This document shows positions 63,285 through 64,000 of a stretch of DNA of 64,000 nt, piece by piece. The notes under the pieces were generated by a model that was not told the DNA's origin, did no database searches, and worked only from the letters and a program-made list of their open reading frames with translations. Position 1 is the first letter of the stretch. Each line of letters starts with the position of its first letter. The stretch is from Phylloscopus collybita. Lineage: Eukaryota > Chordata > Aves > Passeriformes > Phylloscopidae. The stretch lies in contig JAJNNQ010000137.1 of the NCBI GenBank assembly GCA_027886175.1, forward strand, positions 36,566,001 to 36,630,000, written 5' to 3'. The position numbers were made by a program, and so were the translations under genes.

Positions 63285-63414
63285 GTGTATGGCTTCAGCA
63301 CACTGACATACTATATCTGCATTTATTCTCTCTGTGTGGTATGAGAGGAGCAGATGCCCTGAGTAGAATGATCACTAATGACAAGAAGGAAAAGATTTGG
63401 GTCATGAACCGTTG
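63285..63414 (+). other. Exon-like segment with splice-site-like borders, open frame
   Basis: A T-rich tract ending TTATTTAG precedes 63285 and a strong donor match, TTG|GTAAGA, follows 63414. The 130 bases are open in one frame (part of the open frame 63182-63418), ending ...KKEKIWVMNRW, where the stop is created by the donor itself. The borders are seen directly. Whether it is an exon of a coding or noncoding transcript is inference, and I recognise no homologue. Confidence 0.25.
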
Positions 63415-63479
63415 GTAAGATAAAGTTGTGAATAAGCAATTGCAGATCTATACAATATGGAGGTATCACTAGCTTCAAA

Positions 63480-63670
63480 CAGAGGATAACCATGGTGTTC
63501 AATCAGGCTAATTAGCTGTGCAGAAAAATGTCCAGGCTAATTAACTTTGGCAGAGTGCTGTTTGAATAAGACTATACTGCTCTGGGAGCCTAGTTACTGT
63601 GTCTGTGCTAAGCAGACGCAAGGTCTCCTTAATATTTATGATTCATTAGCTTTTTATACTATCTAGTTGC
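63480..63670. promoter_or_regulatory. Candidate conserved noncoding block with paired homeodomain sites
   Basis: The 11-mer CAGGCTAATTA occurs twice, at 63504-63514 and 63533-63543 (29 bp apart, about three helical turns). Further words are TTAATATTTATGATTCATTA and AGTGCTGTTTGAATAAG. Repeat or coding signatures are absent. It resembles developmental enhancers with TAATTA homeodomain cores. Conservation could not be tested. Confidence 0.35.
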
Positions 63671-64000
63671 CAGGAGCTTGTATTTTCAGGGAATTTGTTT
63701 CACTGCTCTAAGTGTGTGTACTATGGTATGCAGAATCCAGAAGCTCCTGTTACAAATGACTGATCTACTCTAGAAGGCTGATCTACTCGACACCAGGACC
63801 TTCAAAATGTGATCTAACCAAGGAAATCAATTCTGAAAGATCCATGAAGGACAACGCCTCAAATCAGTTTGCTATCTACTTAGAGCCACACAAACCTAAG
63901 AAATTTGTAAAGGGATCTGAATCTTCATCCTCAATCTTTTGGGGAGCCAGTTAAATCGAAAAAAGGTGTAAATGTCCTGCTTGGATTTCAGACCTTCCCA
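63671..64000. other. Unique sequence to window end
   Basis: A near-duplicate GATCTACTC(T/G) word occurs at about 63,762 and 63,780. Nothing else was recognised. Confidence 0.5.

Noticed and set aside
1..64000. Prokaryotic features (operons, ribosome binding sites, CRISPR, IS elements)
   Set aside because: CR1, MIR and ERV repeats and the lack of long ORFs show vertebrate nuclear DNA. The simple repeats are microsatellites, not CRISPR arrays.

Overview
The window is AT-rich vertebrate nuclear DNA, almost certainly avian and probably from a songbird or close relative. The bird call rests on repeated CR1 LINE copies ending in the avian CR1 tail (ATTCTATGATTCT type), ancient CR1/L3 and MIR relics, and a deleted ERVL-like provirus whose LTR has the TGTCCT...AAACC..GACA ends familiar from songbird ERVL LTRs. 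The species-level guess is inference. There is no operon structure, no rRNA or tRNA gene, no CRISPR array, and no protein-coding gene that I recognise. I read the window as intergenic or deep intronic DNA.

Layout. Positions 1-10,200 are mostly unique AT-rich sequence with a CR1 tail near 1,480, a MIR-like relic near 2,400, a candidate conserved regulatory block at 3,340-3,640, a 22-bp perfect palindrome (6,430) and a TATC microsatellite (8,441). 10,200-14,400 holds a CR1 endonuclease fragment, a 45-nt poly(A) tract, a MIR relic, an unexplained CpG-dense 97-codon ORF (minus strand, 12,699-12,992) and a CR1 3' end. 14,400-29,150 is mainly unique sequence with one ancient CR1 copy (18,985-19,410) and possible conserved noncoding blocks. 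29,158-32,226 carries three CR1/L3 copies, two of them stacked in the same orientation. 36,060-37,265 is a deeply decayed CR1-type reverse transcriptase relic.

38,346-39,748 is the clearest mobile element: an internally deleted ERVL-like provirus. It has a matching 5-bp target-site duplication, a truncated 5' LTR fused to an integrase remnant, a polypurine tract and a full 3' LTR. 41,564-42,117 is a probable solo LTR on the minus strand. From 42,118 to the end the sequence is mostly unique, with one old CR1 fragment (49,590), a CpG cluster inside the longest ORF (48,141-48,824, minus strand), a GC-richer unclassified block (51,340-52,020) and, at the right edge, an exon-like segment followed by a homeodomain-site-rich block.

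No genes can be shown to work together here. The functional candidates are regulatory blocks or noncoding exons, and all need comparative or RNA evidence. Family assignments were made by eye against remembered consensus sequences, so boundaries of old repeats are approximate.
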